Assembly: GCA_016718605.1 (NCBI GenBank)
Contig: JADKCY010000003.1
Location: 372,001 to 436,000 of the forward strand
Origin: Lysobacterales bacterium
GTDB lineage: Bacteria; Pseudomonadota; Gammaproteobacteria; Xanthomonadales; Xanthomonadaceae
Length of the DNA stretch: 64,000 nucleotides
Reading direction: 5' to 3'
Shown: positions 26,256 to 35,766 of the stretch, in pieces
Numbering within the stretch: position 1 is the stretch's first letter
Layout: each line of letters begins with the position of its first letter
Notes under the pieces: generated by a model
The model's input: only the letters and a program-made list of their open reading frames with translations
Told to the model about the DNA's origin: nothing
Database searches by the model: none
Translations under genes and position numbers: made by a program

Positions 26256-26711
26256 TCAACCGCCAGAACCATTTGGGCTCGCGAGTTGACGACGCAGATC
26301 ATCCTTTGACATGGCCTCTTCCTGACGCTTGCGTGCCGCCACCGTCATGCAGATTCGCGTGGGAATATTGCTGCCCAAGCCGCGCTCACGCCGGCAAATC
26401 AGCTTGCTGTCTGCAGCAACCTGAAGAAGCAATGCATTGAGATCCTGCTGGAGTTTCTTCGCCTCGTCGCTGGCACCGGTCCGCGTTTGCAGACGACGAT
26501 CAATCTCGTCGAGACCGGCAAAAAGAGTCTGTTTCTGTGCTTCCGTGATCTCACGATAGAGGTCACCACGCTCGACCTCCTTGATGATCGCATCGCGGGT
26601 GCTGGCAAATCCGCCATCCAAGGCGATTTGGTGGGCTTCTTGATCCTTGGCGGAAACGGCGACGCCTGTCCACAACAACAGGAGCAGAGCGAAACGGTGT
26701 GGGTATGACAT
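26256..26711 (-). CDS. Small secreted protein of unknown function
   Basis: 151 residues from the ATG at 26711, with CAGGAA upstream. The signal peptide (RFALLLLLWTGVAVSA) is followed by an amphipathic helical region rich in Glu, Arg and Lys, then ICRRERGLGSNIPTRICMTV and a charged tail. The pattern C-R-x-E-x-x-x-G-S-N-x-x-x-x-x-C is, to my recollection, shared by many small exported proteins in Xanthomonadales; the function is unknown. It ends 11 bp from the converging pcp gene. Confidence 0.75.
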   Translation of the reverse strand: MSYPHRFALLLLLWTGVAVSAKDQEAHQIALDGGFASTRDAIIKEVERGDLYREITEAQKQTLFAGLDEIDRRLQTRTGASDEAKKLQQDLNALLLQVAADSKLICRRERGLGSNIPTRICMTVAARKRQEEAMSKDDLRRQLASPNGSGG

Positions 26712-26800
26712 GGCGCAATTCCTGACGGTTTTTCCAATTGTTGCACGGCAGCAGATCATTCCCATAGGCCAGTTGGCATACTTTTCCAATTCATCACCAA

Positions 26801-27619
26801 CTATCCCTCCCCTCGGCCCCCAGTGCGCTGTGCCGCAAGCATCGCCATGCGCTCCGCGTCCGCCAGAATGCCGTGCAGTATGCGCAACTCACGTTCATCG
26901 GGTGTCGCACGCATATACAAGCGACGCAGTCGCTGCATGACAACCTCCGGGGTTCGCCCCTTGTGAAAGTCGATGGCATGCAGCGCACTGTCCAAGTGCC
27001 CAAAGAAGCGCTCCAGTTGTGCTTGGCTGGCAGGCGGATCCTCCGATGCGTAATGCGGCTGCGGAACGGGGCCACCAACGGCCCCGTGCGCGTCGGATGT
27101 CGCGCGAAGTTTGACTGCACCATCGCGATCCAAGGCTTGCAGGTGCAGTTCATAGCTGAGAATCTGCACCGCTGCCGCCAAATTGAGTGAGGAATAGTCG
27201 GGATTGGCAGGGATATGCACTGCCGCATGGCAACGCTGCAATTCTTCATTGGTCAACCCGGTCCGTTCCCTTCCGAAGACCAATGCCACTGGCGCCTGAC
27301 CGCACTCTTCGAGCATCCGGGCAGCCGCCTCGCGTGGCCGATACTCCGGCAATGAAATCCCACGGCGGCGCGCCGTACATCCCAATGCGACGCGACAATC
27401 CGCCATCGCATCGGCCAGGCTCTCGAACTGCTCAGCCCGCTCCAGCAGGTCATCCGCACCCGCAGCCATCGCAAAGGCTTCGCGATCGGGAAAGCGCTGC
27501 GGCTGCACCAGTTTGAGCCGGGTCAGACCCATCGTCTTCATGGCTCTGGCAGCAGAACCAATGTTGCCGGGGTGTTGGGTGCCAACAAGAATGATGTGGA
27601 TCGCAGCAAGTGCGGACAT
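26801..27619 (-). CDS. trmJ: tRNA (cytidine/uridine-2'-O-)-methyltransferase TrmJ
   Basis: 272 residues; ATG at 27619 with AGGAAG upstream. SPOUT-fold enzyme that methylates ribose 32 in the anticodon loop. The N-terminal TQHPGNIGSAARAMKTMG, the middle VFGRERTGLTNEEL and the knot IPANPDYSSLNLAAAVQ are diagnostic. The C-terminal extension with FFGHLDSALHAIDF is typical of TrmJ. It is divergent from suhB, the same neighbour as in many gammaproteobacteria, but no iscR follows here. Confidence 0.95.
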   Translation of the reverse strand: MSALAAIHIILVGTQHPGNIGSAARAMKTMGLTRLKLVQPQRFPDREAFAMAAGADDLLERAEQFESLADAMADCRVALGCTARRRGISLPEYRPREAAARMLEECGQAPVALVFGRERTGLTNEELQRCHAAVHIPANPDYSSLNLAAAVQILSYELHLQALDRDGAVKLRATSDAHGAVGGPVPQPHYASEDPPASQAQLERFFGHLDSALHAIDFHKGRTPEVVMQRLRRLYMRATPDERELRILHGILADAERMAMLAAQRTGGRGEG

Positions 27620-27766
27620 TGAGCTTCCTATGCGTGACGATGGCCAACCTAGACTGAAGCCTTGGCCACACCACGTCGGCGAAACGATGGGTTTACGGTA
27701 AACTCCGCGCCCCAGCCTGCGGCCAAAGCGTCGTAAGGCGTTCTTTCACTATTTGCGAGAGTCCGT

Positions 27767-28567
27767 ATGCAGAAGCCCGCGCTGAATGTCGTGGTCAAGG
27801 CCGCGCGCCGTGCTGGAGACATCATTCTTCGCCATGTCGGCCGTATCGACAGCCTGAACGTGTTCGAGAAGGCCAAGCAGGATTATGCCAGCGAAGTCGA
27901 CAAACTGGCCGAAGTCGAGATCATCAAGGAGCTGAAGCGGGCTTTCCCCGATCATGCGTTTCTCGCTGAAGAGTCGGGTCAAACCGGCAAGTCCCGCTTC
28001 ACGTGGGTCATCGATCCACTCGATGGCACCAGCAATTTTTTGCATGGCATTCCGCATTTTTGTGTTTCGATTGCGCTGTTGGATCAACAAGAACCCGTCT
28101 TGGGTGTCGTTTACGACCCCATGCGCAACGAGATATTCAGCGCGGTCAAAGGCTCAGGCGCACAACTTAACGAGCGCCGCATCCGGATTGGTCAACGTGC
28201 CGAACTCAAAGGCGCAATGCTGATTACTGGCTTCGCGCCGCGCCAGCGGAGTCGAGCGGTCAAGCAACTGGAGTGTCTCGGAGCCTTGTTGCAAGAGGCC
28301 GAGGATGTCCGGCGCACCGGATCTGCCGCCTTGGACCTCGCGTATGTCGCGTGCGGGCGTGCCGATGCCTACTTCGAAGCTGGCGTCATGCCGTGGGATA
28401 TTGCTGCCGGCGTATTGCTGGTACGCGAAGCAGGGGGCCGGTGCTGTGATTACCGCGGCGGCCAGGACATGTTCAAGAATGGCCAGATCGTTGCGTCCAA
28501 TCTGAAACTCGGTGAGGCCGTGCAGAAGATGATTGTCAGCACGGGCTACGCCAACGCCTGCGATTGA
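27767..28567 (+). CDS. suhB: Inositol-1-monophosphatase SuhB
   Basis: 266 residues. Metal-dependent phosphatase; in E. coli SuhB also acts in the rRNA antitermination complex with NusA. Metal site: AEESG, WVIDPLDGTSNFLHG and MPWDIAAG. The motifs and length match E. coli SuhB. An intrinsic terminator lies 19 bp downstream. Confidence 0.95.
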   Translation: MQKPALNVVVKAARRAGDIILRHVGRIDSLNVFEKAKQDYASEVDKLAEVEIIKELKRAFPDHAFLAEESGQTGKSRFTWVIDPLDGTSNFLHGIPHFCVSIALLDQQEPVLGVVYDPMRNEIFSAVKGSGAQLNERRIRIGQRAELKGAMLITGFAPRQRSRAVKQLECLGALLQEAEDVRRTGSAALDLAYVACGRADAYFEAGVMPWDIAAGVLLVREAGGRCCDYRGGQDMFKNGQIVASNLKLGEAVQKMIVSTGYANACD

Positions 28568-28586
28568 ATTTCGCCACTCCGGAAAC

Positions 28587-28615
28587 AAGAAAGGCACCCG
28601 ACGGGTGCCTTTCTT
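28587..28615. terminator. Bidirectional terminator between suhB and secF
   Basis: 13-bp perfect stem AAGAAAGGCACCC/GGGTGCCTTTCTT with loop GAC, followed by TTG. The flanking A- and T-rich arms let it work for both converging genes. Confidence 0.88.
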
Positions 28616-28633
28616 TTGTCCCGCTGCGATTAC

Positions 28634-29569
28634 TCAGGGACGACGCGCCAACTCGGCCTCATCACGCGCTTTCGGCATCAAATCCTGCTTGGTCACGCCC
28701 AGCCACATCAGCAAGGGACAGGCCACGAAAATTGACGACAGCGTACCGATGACGATACCAATGATCTGCGACTCCGCCATACCGCGCAGAGACTCGCCAC
28801 CAAAGAAATACAGGGCAAGTACGGTCAGCAGGGCGACAAACGAGGTGATGATGGTGCGCGACAAAGTCTGATTGACCGAGCGATTCAACACTTCGGCAGG
28901 CCCCAAACGCAGCGTCCGAAAGTTCTCACGCACGCGGTCAAATACCACGATCGTGTCGTTGATCGAGTAGCCCATTACCGAAAGGATACCTGCCAGCACA
29001 TTGAGATCGAACTCGTGACCGCTGAGCGCAAACCAACCGATCGCGATGACCACGTCGTGCAACGTGGCGATGATCGCAGCCACCGCGAACTTCCATTCAA
29101 AACGCAGCGAGATATAGACCAGAAAACCCAGCACCACCAGCAACAAGGCATAGACCCCGTTTTCCGCAAGCTCCTTGCCGATCTGCGGGCCGACGAAATC
29201 ACTTCGCACCACGGCACCAGGATTCTCGGCACTGTTCAGCACGTCCAAGACGGCCCCGCCTGTCTGCGCGGCATTTTCCTGTCCTGCCGCTGGCTGCAGG
29301 CGGATCAGGATGTCGTTGGCAGCACCAAAGGTCTGGACTTGGGCGCTATCGTAGCCCGCGTCATCGAGCTTGCTGCGCGCAGCATCGACATCCAAAGGGC
29401 CTTCGAAGCGCAGTTCCGTCACCGTACCACCGGTGAAGTCCAGTGCGAAATTGAAACCGCGCGTACTCATTGCCGCAACTGCCACAAGCAGCAGCAGCAG
29501 CGCAACGCCAAGCGAATAGGCGCGCAGGCGCATGAAGTCAAACCGGCTGTCATAGGGAAACAGATTCAT
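28634..29569 (-). CDS. secF: Protein translocase subunit SecF
   Basis: 311 residues. Six transmembrane helices and one periplasmic loop. Together with SecD it uses the proton gradient to help pull proteins through SecYEG. Family marks: FALDFTGGTVTELRF after the first helix, VYISLRFEWKFAVAAI, GYSINDTIVVFDRVREN and the end LMWLGVTKQDL. Ends 18 bp from the suhB terminator; lies 12 bp after secD. Confidence 0.97.
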   Translation of the reverse strand: MNLFPYDSRFDFMRLRAYSLGVALLLLLVAVAAMSTRGFNFALDFTGGTVTELRFEGPLDVDAARSKLDDAGYDSAQVQTFGAANDILIRLQPAAGQENAAQTGGAVLDVLNSAENPGAVVRSDFVGPQIGKELAENGVYALLLVVLGFLVYISLRFEWKFAVAAIIATLHDVVIAIGWFALSGHEFDLNVLAGILSVMGYSINDTIVVFDRVRENFRTLRLGPAEVLNRSVNQTLSRTIITSFVALLTVLALYFFGGESLRGMAESQIIGIVIGTLSSIFVACPLLMWLGVTKQDLMPKARDEAELARRP

Positions 29570-29581
29570 GACCAGAGCGCC

Positions 29582-31453
29582 TTAGATCGAGAGGTCAGAC
29601 AGCTTGCGACGGCTGCCATAGATGAGCGAGGCAATGCCACGCGATGCGGAGACGGCGCTATACATCGAGGTCAGAATGCCGATGATAAGAGTGACTGCAA
29701 AACCCTTGACTGGGCCAGTCCCGAAGATGAACAGGGCTACGCCCGCGAGAATAGCGGTGAGGTTGGCGTCCGCGATGGTCCCGGCAGCCTTGGTGTACCC
29801 ATTCGCGATGCTGGTCAACGGCGTATTACCCGCGCGCAACTCTTCTCGAATACGCTCATTGATCAGTACGTTGGCATCCACCGACATACCCACCGTCAAC
29901 GCAATGCCCGCCAAACCCGGCAACGTCAGCGTCGCGCCAATGATTGACATGACTGCCACGACCATCAGCAGGTTGATAAATAGCGCGAGGTTGGTAATCA
30001 CGCCAAACATCTTGTAGTAGACGACGAAGAACACCAGCACGAAGATGAAGGAGTACGTTACTGCCGCCACGCCAGCACGAATGTTCTCCGCGCCGAGACT
30101 CGGCCCAACGATGCGCTCTTCCACTATCTCCATGGGCGCTGCCAATGAACCCGCGCGCAGCAGCAAAGCCAACTGTGCCGCCTCTTCCGGACTGTCGAGC
30201 CCTGTGGTTTGAAACTGGCGGCCAAAGACGCCTTGGACGGTCGCAACACTGATGACCTCTTCCACGGTCCGCGAAGTCTGTAGGGTCTGGCCATCCACCA
30301 CCTTGGTGTCCGGCGTACGTTCCACAAACACCACGGCCATCCCTTTGCCGACATTGTCTCGCGTGAACTCAAACATGTGCTGCCCACCCATGGGATTGAG
30401 TGTCACATCCACCTTGGGCGTGCCCGATTGGGCATCAATGCCCGAGGTTGCCCCGGTCAGCTGATCACCGGAAGCGATCACCGATTTTTTCAGTAACACG
30501 GGAACCGGCTTGCCATCGACACCCTTGTCACGTCGGTAATACAACCGCGCGTCGGGTGGCACACGTCCGGTATCGCGCGCCGCATACGCGTCGCCCTCCG
30601 CAACTGCGCGATATTCCAGCGTGGCCGTTGCGCCGATGATTTTCTTCGCCCGTGCAGTGTCCTGCACGCCCGCTAACTGCACCACGATCCGCGTACTGCC
30701 CTGACGCTGCACGATCGGCTCGGTCACGCCCAATTCGTTGATGCGGTTGCGAAGCGTGACCATGTTCTGCTCCAGCGCGCCATCCAGCATGGCGACCCGC
30801 TGTTCCGGATTGAGTGACGCCGTCAGCTTGTTGGCGGTTGCCGGATCGTTGGTCATCTGCACGCCTGGCATCACAGCCAAAATCGCGGCCGCAGCCGGAT
30901 CACGTTCAGTGGCATCGCGCAGGCTGATTTCGATGGTTTCGCCGGTGCGATTGACCGAGGTGTAGTGCAACGATCGCTCTCGCAGCAGCGCACGAATGTC
31001 GTCAACCATTCCATCCAGACGCTTTTCGATCGCTGCCTGTTCGTCCACTTCCATCAGAAAGTGCACGCCGCCCAGCAGGTCCAGACCCAACACCATCGAC
31101 TTGCCACCCAAGGATTCCAGCCATGCCGGAACCGTCGATGCCAGATTGAGTGCAACGACATAGTCGTCACCAATTGCCGTTTCGATGACACTGGCAACCT
31201 GACTTTGCGCGTCAACCGAGTCAAGGCGAACCAGCACGGCGCCTTGCTCCATCGCCACGCTGCGGAAGCCCAGATTCGCGGACTGCAGGGAGCCACGAAT
31301 ACGCTCAACCAGCGCATCATCCATGACGCCGCCACGACCTGCAGTTACCTGAACCGCGGGGTCCTGCGGAAACACATTGGGTAGCGCATACAACGCGGAC
31401 ACCGCGATCAACAATGCCATCAAGGCATATTTCCAGCGCGCGAACTCAAGCAT
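29582..31453 (-). CDS. secD: Protein translocase subunit SecD
   Basis: 623 residues. Six transmembrane helices with a large periplasmic P1 domain (about 30-450). Readable marks: LGLDLLGGVHFLMEVD, NRINELGVTEPIVQRQG, and the C-terminal TLPGLAGIALTVGMSVDANVLINERIREE. A GAGGT ribosome site precedes the ATG at 31453. The gene is separated from yajC by an unusually long 189 bp. Confidence 0.97.
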   Translation of the reverse strand: MLEFARWKYALMALLIAVSALYALPNVFPQDPAVQVTAGRGGVMDDALVERIRGSLQSANLGFRSVAMEQGAVLVRLDSVDAQSQVASVIETAIGDDYVVALNLASTVPAWLESLGGKSMVLGLDLLGGVHFLMEVDEQAAIEKRLDGMVDDIRALLRERSLHYTSVNRTGETIEISLRDATERDPAAAAILAVMPGVQMTNDPATANKLTASLNPEQRVAMLDGALEQNMVTLRNRINELGVTEPIVQRQGSTRIVVQLAGVQDTARAKKIIGATATLEYRAVAEGDAYAARDTGRVPPDARLYYRRDKGVDGKPVPVLLKKSVIASGDQLTGATSGIDAQSGTPKVDVTLNPMGGQHMFEFTRDNVGKGMAVVFVERTPDTKVVDGQTLQTSRTVEEVISVATVQGVFGRQFQTTGLDSPEEAAQLALLLRAGSLAAPMEIVEERIVGPSLGAENIRAGVAAVTYSFIFVLVFFVVYYKMFGVITNLALFINLLMVVAVMSIIGATLTLPGLAGIALTVGMSVDANVLINERIREELRAGNTPLTSIANGYTKAAGTIADANLTAILAGVALFIFGTGPVKGFAVTLIIGILTSMYSAVSASRGIASLIYGSRRKLSDLSI

Positions 31454-31642
31454 TTACGGGCACCTCACCGGCGCGAAGTCCGGCAACAAGAACGTAGGGA
31501 AATTAAGGTGGCGGACTATTTGGAAATGCCACCATCGTCAACATCGCCGATGCGCCAACTGCATCGGCACGCAAGCTGTATGGCGTCACGCCACGAGGAT
31601 TCAAGTCTCATGGCCGATCAACCTGACATCAAGCGTCACCCA

Positions 31643-31972
31643 TCACAACGATTTCAGCGTCCCTTTTGGGAGCACCGCCGTGATGGATTGTCGCTGCATC
31701 TTCAAGCGGATGCCGTCGGCGACTTCGACTGAAATGAAGGATTCCCCGACCTCTTCGATGCGGCCGAGAATGCCACCACCCGTGATGACTTCATCACCCT
31801 TGGAAAGCGCCGCGACCATGTTGCGATGCTCTTTGGCGCGCTTCATCTGAGGGCGAATCACCAGAAAAAAGAACACCGCAAAAAAAATACCCAGCATGAT
31901 CAGCGGCTGCAGTGGCGACGGCTGTGCAGCGGCGTCTTGAGCGAACGCAGGGGAAATCAGGAAATCCAACAT
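31643..31972 (-). CDS. yajC: Preprotein translocase subunit YajC
   Basis: 109 residues. Single-pass membrane protein of the SecDF-YajC complex: short N-terminus with AQ-rich stretch, one helix (LIMLGIFFAVFFFLVIRPQMKR) and a cytoplasmic beta domain (GDEVITGGGILGRIEEV). The usual upstream partners tgt and queA are absent; a SYLF-domain gene is there instead. Confidence 0.95.
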   Translation of the reverse strand: MLDFLISPAFAQDAAAQPSPLQPLIMLGIFFAVFFFLVIRPQMKRAKEHRNMVAALSKGDEVITGGGILGRIEEVGESFISVEVADGIRLKMQRQSITAVLPKGTLKSL

Positions 31973-32080
31973 GAAAGGTCCTCAGCTTGACGGGGAGCAC
32001 GCGAGACTGTCGTGCCAAGCTTCGGATTATGCCACGCGACTGCCAAACTGTCGGCGATTGGCAATCATCGTTCGAGGCAT

Positions 32081-32758
32081 TCAGCGTTGACTGTACTCTT
32101 CGAGCTGATCTCGCAAATCCACCGCTACGGCAGGTGAACTGGTGATGCGACCTTCAAATATTGCCCGCGGAGTCACGTTGCGTCCGTAGGCATTCTGGTT
32201 GGCGCGATGGTCAATCGCCAACACCGCACCGTCCAAGGCCACACCAGCGAACAGACCACGTGCGCGCGAGTATGAGTAGATCTCGGCCTTCAAGTCGGCA
32301 TCGGTAGCCGCCTGCGCAGTTCGCCCAACGGGACCCGCCGCCACAGAAGCATCGGCCCCCAGCGTAAATTTGCCATTGACAATGGAGTCCACTCCGCGCT
32401 GCGAGCGGAAGACCAAAATCACATCGGTGGATTGAACACCCGCCTGAAATCCAATGCTGGCGCCAGTCAGCGTCAAGAAACTTGGATGACTCCAGACGCC
32501 ATCCGCACCGCGGACAGCAATTACGCCACGTCCACGTCGTCCGCCAATGACCAGACCCGCCTTGACCACGTCCGGAATGATGGCGACCGCATACGCATCG
32601 CGAAGCATTCGCTCCGGAATGCGTCGCTCGGGCGTTCGCATGATTTCATCCAGCACGCGACTGCTGTTTTTGACACGTGTCTCGGGATCTGGGGCAGACC
32701 ATGTCACAGCGGAGGCCATCGCCAGCATCAGGCACAGCAGAAGTCGATAAACACGCAT
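32081..32758 (-). CDS. Secreted SYLF (Ysc84) lipid-binding domain protein
   Basis: 225 residues. A signal peptide (LLLCLMLAMASAVTWSA) is followed by the SYLF domain: IPERMLRDAYAVAIIPDVVKAGLVIGGRRGRGV, SHPSFLTLTGASIGFQAGVQ, and EIYSYSRARGLFAGVALDGAV. Eukaryotic members bind phosphoinositides; bacterial ones are envelope proteins whose ligands are mostly unknown. It stands alone between yajC and a secreted propeller gene. Confidence 0.92.
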   Translation of the reverse strand: MRVYRLLLCLMLAMASAVTWSAPDPETRVKNSSRVLDEIMRTPERRIPERMLRDAYAVAIIPDVVKAGLVIGGRRGRGVIAVRGADGVWSHPSFLTLTGASIGFQAGVQSTDVILVFRSQRGVDSIVNGKFTLGADASVAAGPVGRTAQAATDADLKAEIYSYSRARGLFAGVALDGAVLAIDHRANQNAYGRNVTPRAIFEGRITSSPAVAVDLRDQLEEYSQR

Positions 32759-32888
32759 GCGTTAGCTCCGTTGGGATATTCAGACGTCGAAGATGTGCGT
32801 GCAGTATCTGCACATCCGAGTGAACACCCAATGAGTCAATCTAGGCCAGACACCAGAAGTGCCTATGGGAAAAGACCCATCCCAGTGC

Positions 32889-33830
32889 TCAACGTCGCGA
32901 GGATAGCCAAGCAACCGCAGCTAGCAACCCAAGCACCATGAGCAACCCTGACTGCCACGACAGCGCAGGAACGGCCGTTGGAGGCGTTCCCTGCACGCAG
33001 ATCGGCGGGCTGATCGCCATACCTTCCATCTGTACGGTATTGAGACCTTCGCCCACACCACGGACAGCCAAGCGCGCAGTGACCAAGCCAGTCGTGGTGT
33101 CGATGAGCGCGGTATCGTTTCGCAAGACCAGCGTCGCGCCGTCCGGCGGGGTCAAATAATCAAGTGACGCCCACAGTCGACCGTCCGACGAGAAATCGAG
33201 ACCAGCGTCATACACCTTGTCCGAAAGACCCAGAGACCCGATACGCTGCGTTGTCTTGTTGGCCAGATCAATCCGGTACAGCCCTTCGTCGTTTTCGATG
33301 GCAATGCCGTAAAGCTCGTTGTTGCGCGAGGCGAGGCCGGAGAGCCGAGGCCCGCCCGTCACCAAAGGCGTCACTGCGCCTGAATCACGTTCCAATTGCC
33401 AGATCGTACCGAGGGTGTCCGATGCCAACCACATGCGGCCATCACAGGTAGTCGCCAAGCCGTAATCCAGTTGTCCGAGCCCGGTTCCCTGATTGGCCAG
33501 ACCCGCCAACGGGGCTACCAAGGTCCCCGAACCGGTCGTGGTACTGATGCGGATCAACAGATCCGTCAACGCACCACCGTCGGCAGACCCATCCGCGACG
33601 CCATACAGACCGCCATCCGGATGGAAAGCCAGACCTTCCACGTCGACATAACCGATGGGACCGACACGCGTCGCCTGACCTGTTGCCAAGTCAACGCGAT
33701 ACAGGGTGTCGACACCGCTGCTGGTGTCCAACCCCGTTGTAAAGGCAACCGGCTCGGCACGGAGCGGCAACGCGATCGTTAACGCGCTGAGCAAACATCC
33801 ATACAAAATCCGGCACATGGCAGCTCTCAT
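32889..33830 (-). CDS. Secreted beta-propeller protein with IPTL-CTERM-like tail
   Basis: 313 residues from the ATG at 33830 (AAGGA, 8 nt spacing); ATGs at 33848 and 33818 are alternatives. Signal peptide ILYGCLLSALTIALPLRAEP. The body repeats a pattern of L-x-x-I-D-x-x-T-(G)-x-A-T-x-V-G, as in WD40/NHL-like or DUF4394-type propellers (GLAFHPDGGLYGVAD, DFSSDGRLWAS). The end is VPALSWQSGLLMVLGLLAAV...SSRR: a VPALS-W motif, a membrane helix and terminal Arg. This is the tripartite plan of PEP/IPTL-CTERM sorting signals. No sorting protease is in the window. Confidence 0.82.
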   Translation of the reverse strand: MRAAMCRILYGCLLSALTIALPLRAEPVAFTTGLDTSSGVDTLYRVDLATGQATRVGPIGYVDVEGLAFHPDGGLYGVADGSADGGALTDLLIRISTTTGSGTLVAPLAGLANQGTGLGQLDYGLATTCDGRMWLASDTLGTIWQLERDSGAVTPLVTGGPRLSGLASRNNELYGIAIENDEGLYRIDLANKTTQRIGSLGLSDKVYDAGLDFSSDGRLWASLDYLTPPDGATLVLRNDTALIDTTTGLVTARLAVRGVGEGLNTVQMEGMAISPPICVQGTPPTAVPALSWQSGLLMVLGLLAAVAWLSSRR

Positions 33831-33952
33831 GGCCGCTATCCTTGTCAAAGGTTCATATCAGTCGTCACTGCGCTCTGACGGCGCTCGGGCGGAGAATAGC
33901 AGCGAGTTTCGTCAAATCAAAGCCTTGCCACACCAATATTGCCGGGAAACAC

Positions 33953-35068
33953 ATGGATTACGTTGGCCAACCAGAATTTCGCCATGACACGCCAAGCCGC
34001 TGCGGCATCCTTCTGGTCAATCTTGGCACGCCAGACGCCCCGCAACCCGGCGCTGTGCGCCGCTACCTAGCCGAGTTTCTGCGCGATCCACGGGTCATCG
34101 AGCTACCGCGACTGCTCTGGCTGCCGCTGTTGTATGGGGTCATTCTGCCGTTCCGCTCTCGGCGGTCAGCGCATGCCTATGCGCAGGTATGGACGTCAGA
34201 AGGCTCGCCGCTTCTCGCCTTCACCAATGCGCTGGCATCGACACTGCAACAGGCCTTTGCTGCCGCTGACCGGCCCATTGTCGTGCGAACCGCCATGCGT
34301 TACGGCAACCCGTCGATCGCTTCGATCATTGCGGAGATGCGTCGTGCCGGTGTGCGACGACTGCTGGTACTTCCGCTGTATCCACAGTATTCGGCAACGA
34401 CCACCGCCAGCGTTTTTGACGGCGTGGCAGCGGCACTGAACAAGGAGCGTTGGTTGCCCGAATTGCGTTTCGTCAACGAGTATTTCCGTGACCCGGCCTG
34501 GCTCGATGCCGTGGCGCAATCCATCCATCAACATTGGGACATGCATGGCCGCGGTGATCACCTACTATTCTCGTTTCACGGTATCCCGAAACGGTATTTC
34601 GCCGCAGGCGACCCGTACTTTTGCCATTGTCAGGCCAGCGCACGCGCCATCACCGAACGCCTTGGACTTGATCGTTCGGCTTGGACACTGAGTTTCCAGT
34701 CACGTGTCGGACGCGAGGAATGGTTGCGTCCCTACACTGACGAGACAATTCCTCAGTTCGCCGCCAAAGGCATCCGAAAGCTGGATGTCGTGTGCCCAGG
34801 ATTCGCAGTGGACTGTTTGGAAACACTCGAAGAAATCGCCATGCAGAACGCGGAGGCTTTCGTCGCCTCAGGCGGCGAATCGCTGCGGTACATTCCTGCC
34901 CTGAATGCCAGCCCTGCTCACGTGGACGCCCTGTTACCGCTGATTGAGCGGCATCTGAGCGGCTGGCCGGAAGCATATCCAGGCTTCTCGAATGCGCAGG
35001 CATCTCATACAGCGACAGCCAGCGCGCAGCACTTCAAGCATTTCACCGAGAGCCATCGAGTGGCGTAG
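33953..35068 (+). CDS. hemH: Ferrochelatase
   Basis: 371 residues from the ATG at 33953 (GGGAAA upstream). Last step of protohaem synthesis, inserting Fe2+ into protoporphyrin IX. Marks: GILLVNLGTPDAP, the loop LPLYPQYSATTTASVFD, the catalytic His in LLFSFHGIPKRYF, and the C-terminal VVCPGFAVDCLETLEEI. The C-terminal 30 residues are low-complexity and longer than usual. Family and function are clear. Confidence 0.96.
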   Translation: MDYVGQPEFRHDTPSRCGILLVNLGTPDAPQPGAVRRYLAEFLRDPRVIELPRLLWLPLLYGVILPFRSRRSAHAYAQVWTSEGSPLLAFTNALASTLQQAFAAADRPIVVRTAMRYGNPSIASIIAEMRRAGVRRLLVLPLYPQYSATTTASVFDGVAAALNKERWLPELRFVNEYFRDPAWLDAVAQSIHQHWDMHGRGDHLLFSFHGIPKRYFAAGDPYFCHCQASARAITERLGLDRSAWTLSFQSRVGREEWLRPYTDETIPQFAAKGIRKLDVVCPGFAVDCLETLEEIAMQNAEAFVASGGESLRYIPALNASPAHVDALLPLIERHLSGWPEAYPGFSNAQASHTATASAQHFKHFTESHRVA

Positions 35069-35154
35069 GGTCGTCCGACGGAAATGCTGATTCGCTCTAC
35101 GATTACGCAACACGCACGCCGCCGATGCTTGCGCTCATGAACGTGCGACACGCC

Positions 35155-35766
35155 TCAGCCCATCATGCCAGCCGCACTCGGACGGGCCAGGTAGGCCGCG
35201 ATTCCGTCAAGGAACATCTGCACCGACAATGCCACCAAGAGCATCCCCATCAGTCGCTCGACCGCGACCAGCACGCGCCGCCCCAGGAGCTTGTAGAGCG
35301 ACGTCGCCGAAAACAGAATCAGCGCTGTCGCGAGCCAAGCAATACCCAAGGCCAAACTGAAATCCCACAGCCTGCCCGGCTGGGAATTACCCATCAGCAT
35401 GACCGCCGCCATGCCCGATGGGCCTGCAACCAAGGGAATTGCCATGGGCACGATGAACGGCTCGCCGTCCGGAACGTCACCGAAAATGCCTTCGGCCGTT
35501 GGAAAGATCATCCGAATGCCGATCAAGAACAGAACGATGCCGCCCGCGATCGAGACCGACTCCTGACGCAGATGCATGGCCGCCAGGATGTACTGTCCTG
35601 CCCACAAAAAGATCAGCAAAACCGCAAGCGCAATCAACAGCTCTCTTGCCAACACCCAGTTGCGCCGGGTGCTCGGCAAGGGCTTCAGCAAGCTCAGAAA
35701 AACCGGAATGTTGCCGAGCGGGTCGAGAATCAGAAACAGCAAGATGGCCGCCGAAACGATACTCAT
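35155..35766 (-). CDS. MarC family integral membrane protein
   Basis: 203 residues; ATG at 35766 overlaps the SDR stop (ATGA). Six hydrophobic helices; signature LFLILDPLGNIPVFLSLLK near the start and VPMAIPLVAGPSGMAAVMLM in the middle, as in MarC/UPF0056 proteins. The older link to multiple antibiotic resistance has not held up; the transport function is unknown. It is the last gene of grxD-SDR-marC. Confidence 0.93.
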   Translation of the reverse strand: MSIVSAAILLFLILDPLGNIPVFLSLLKPLPSTRRNWVLARELLIALAVLLIFLWAGQYILAAMHLRQESVSIAGGIVLFLIGIRMIFPTAEGIFGDVPDGEPFIVPMAIPLVAGPSGMAAVMLMGNSQPGRLWDFSLALGIAWLATALILFSATSLYKLLGRRVLVAVERLMGMLLVALSVQMFLDGIAAYLARPSAAGMMG

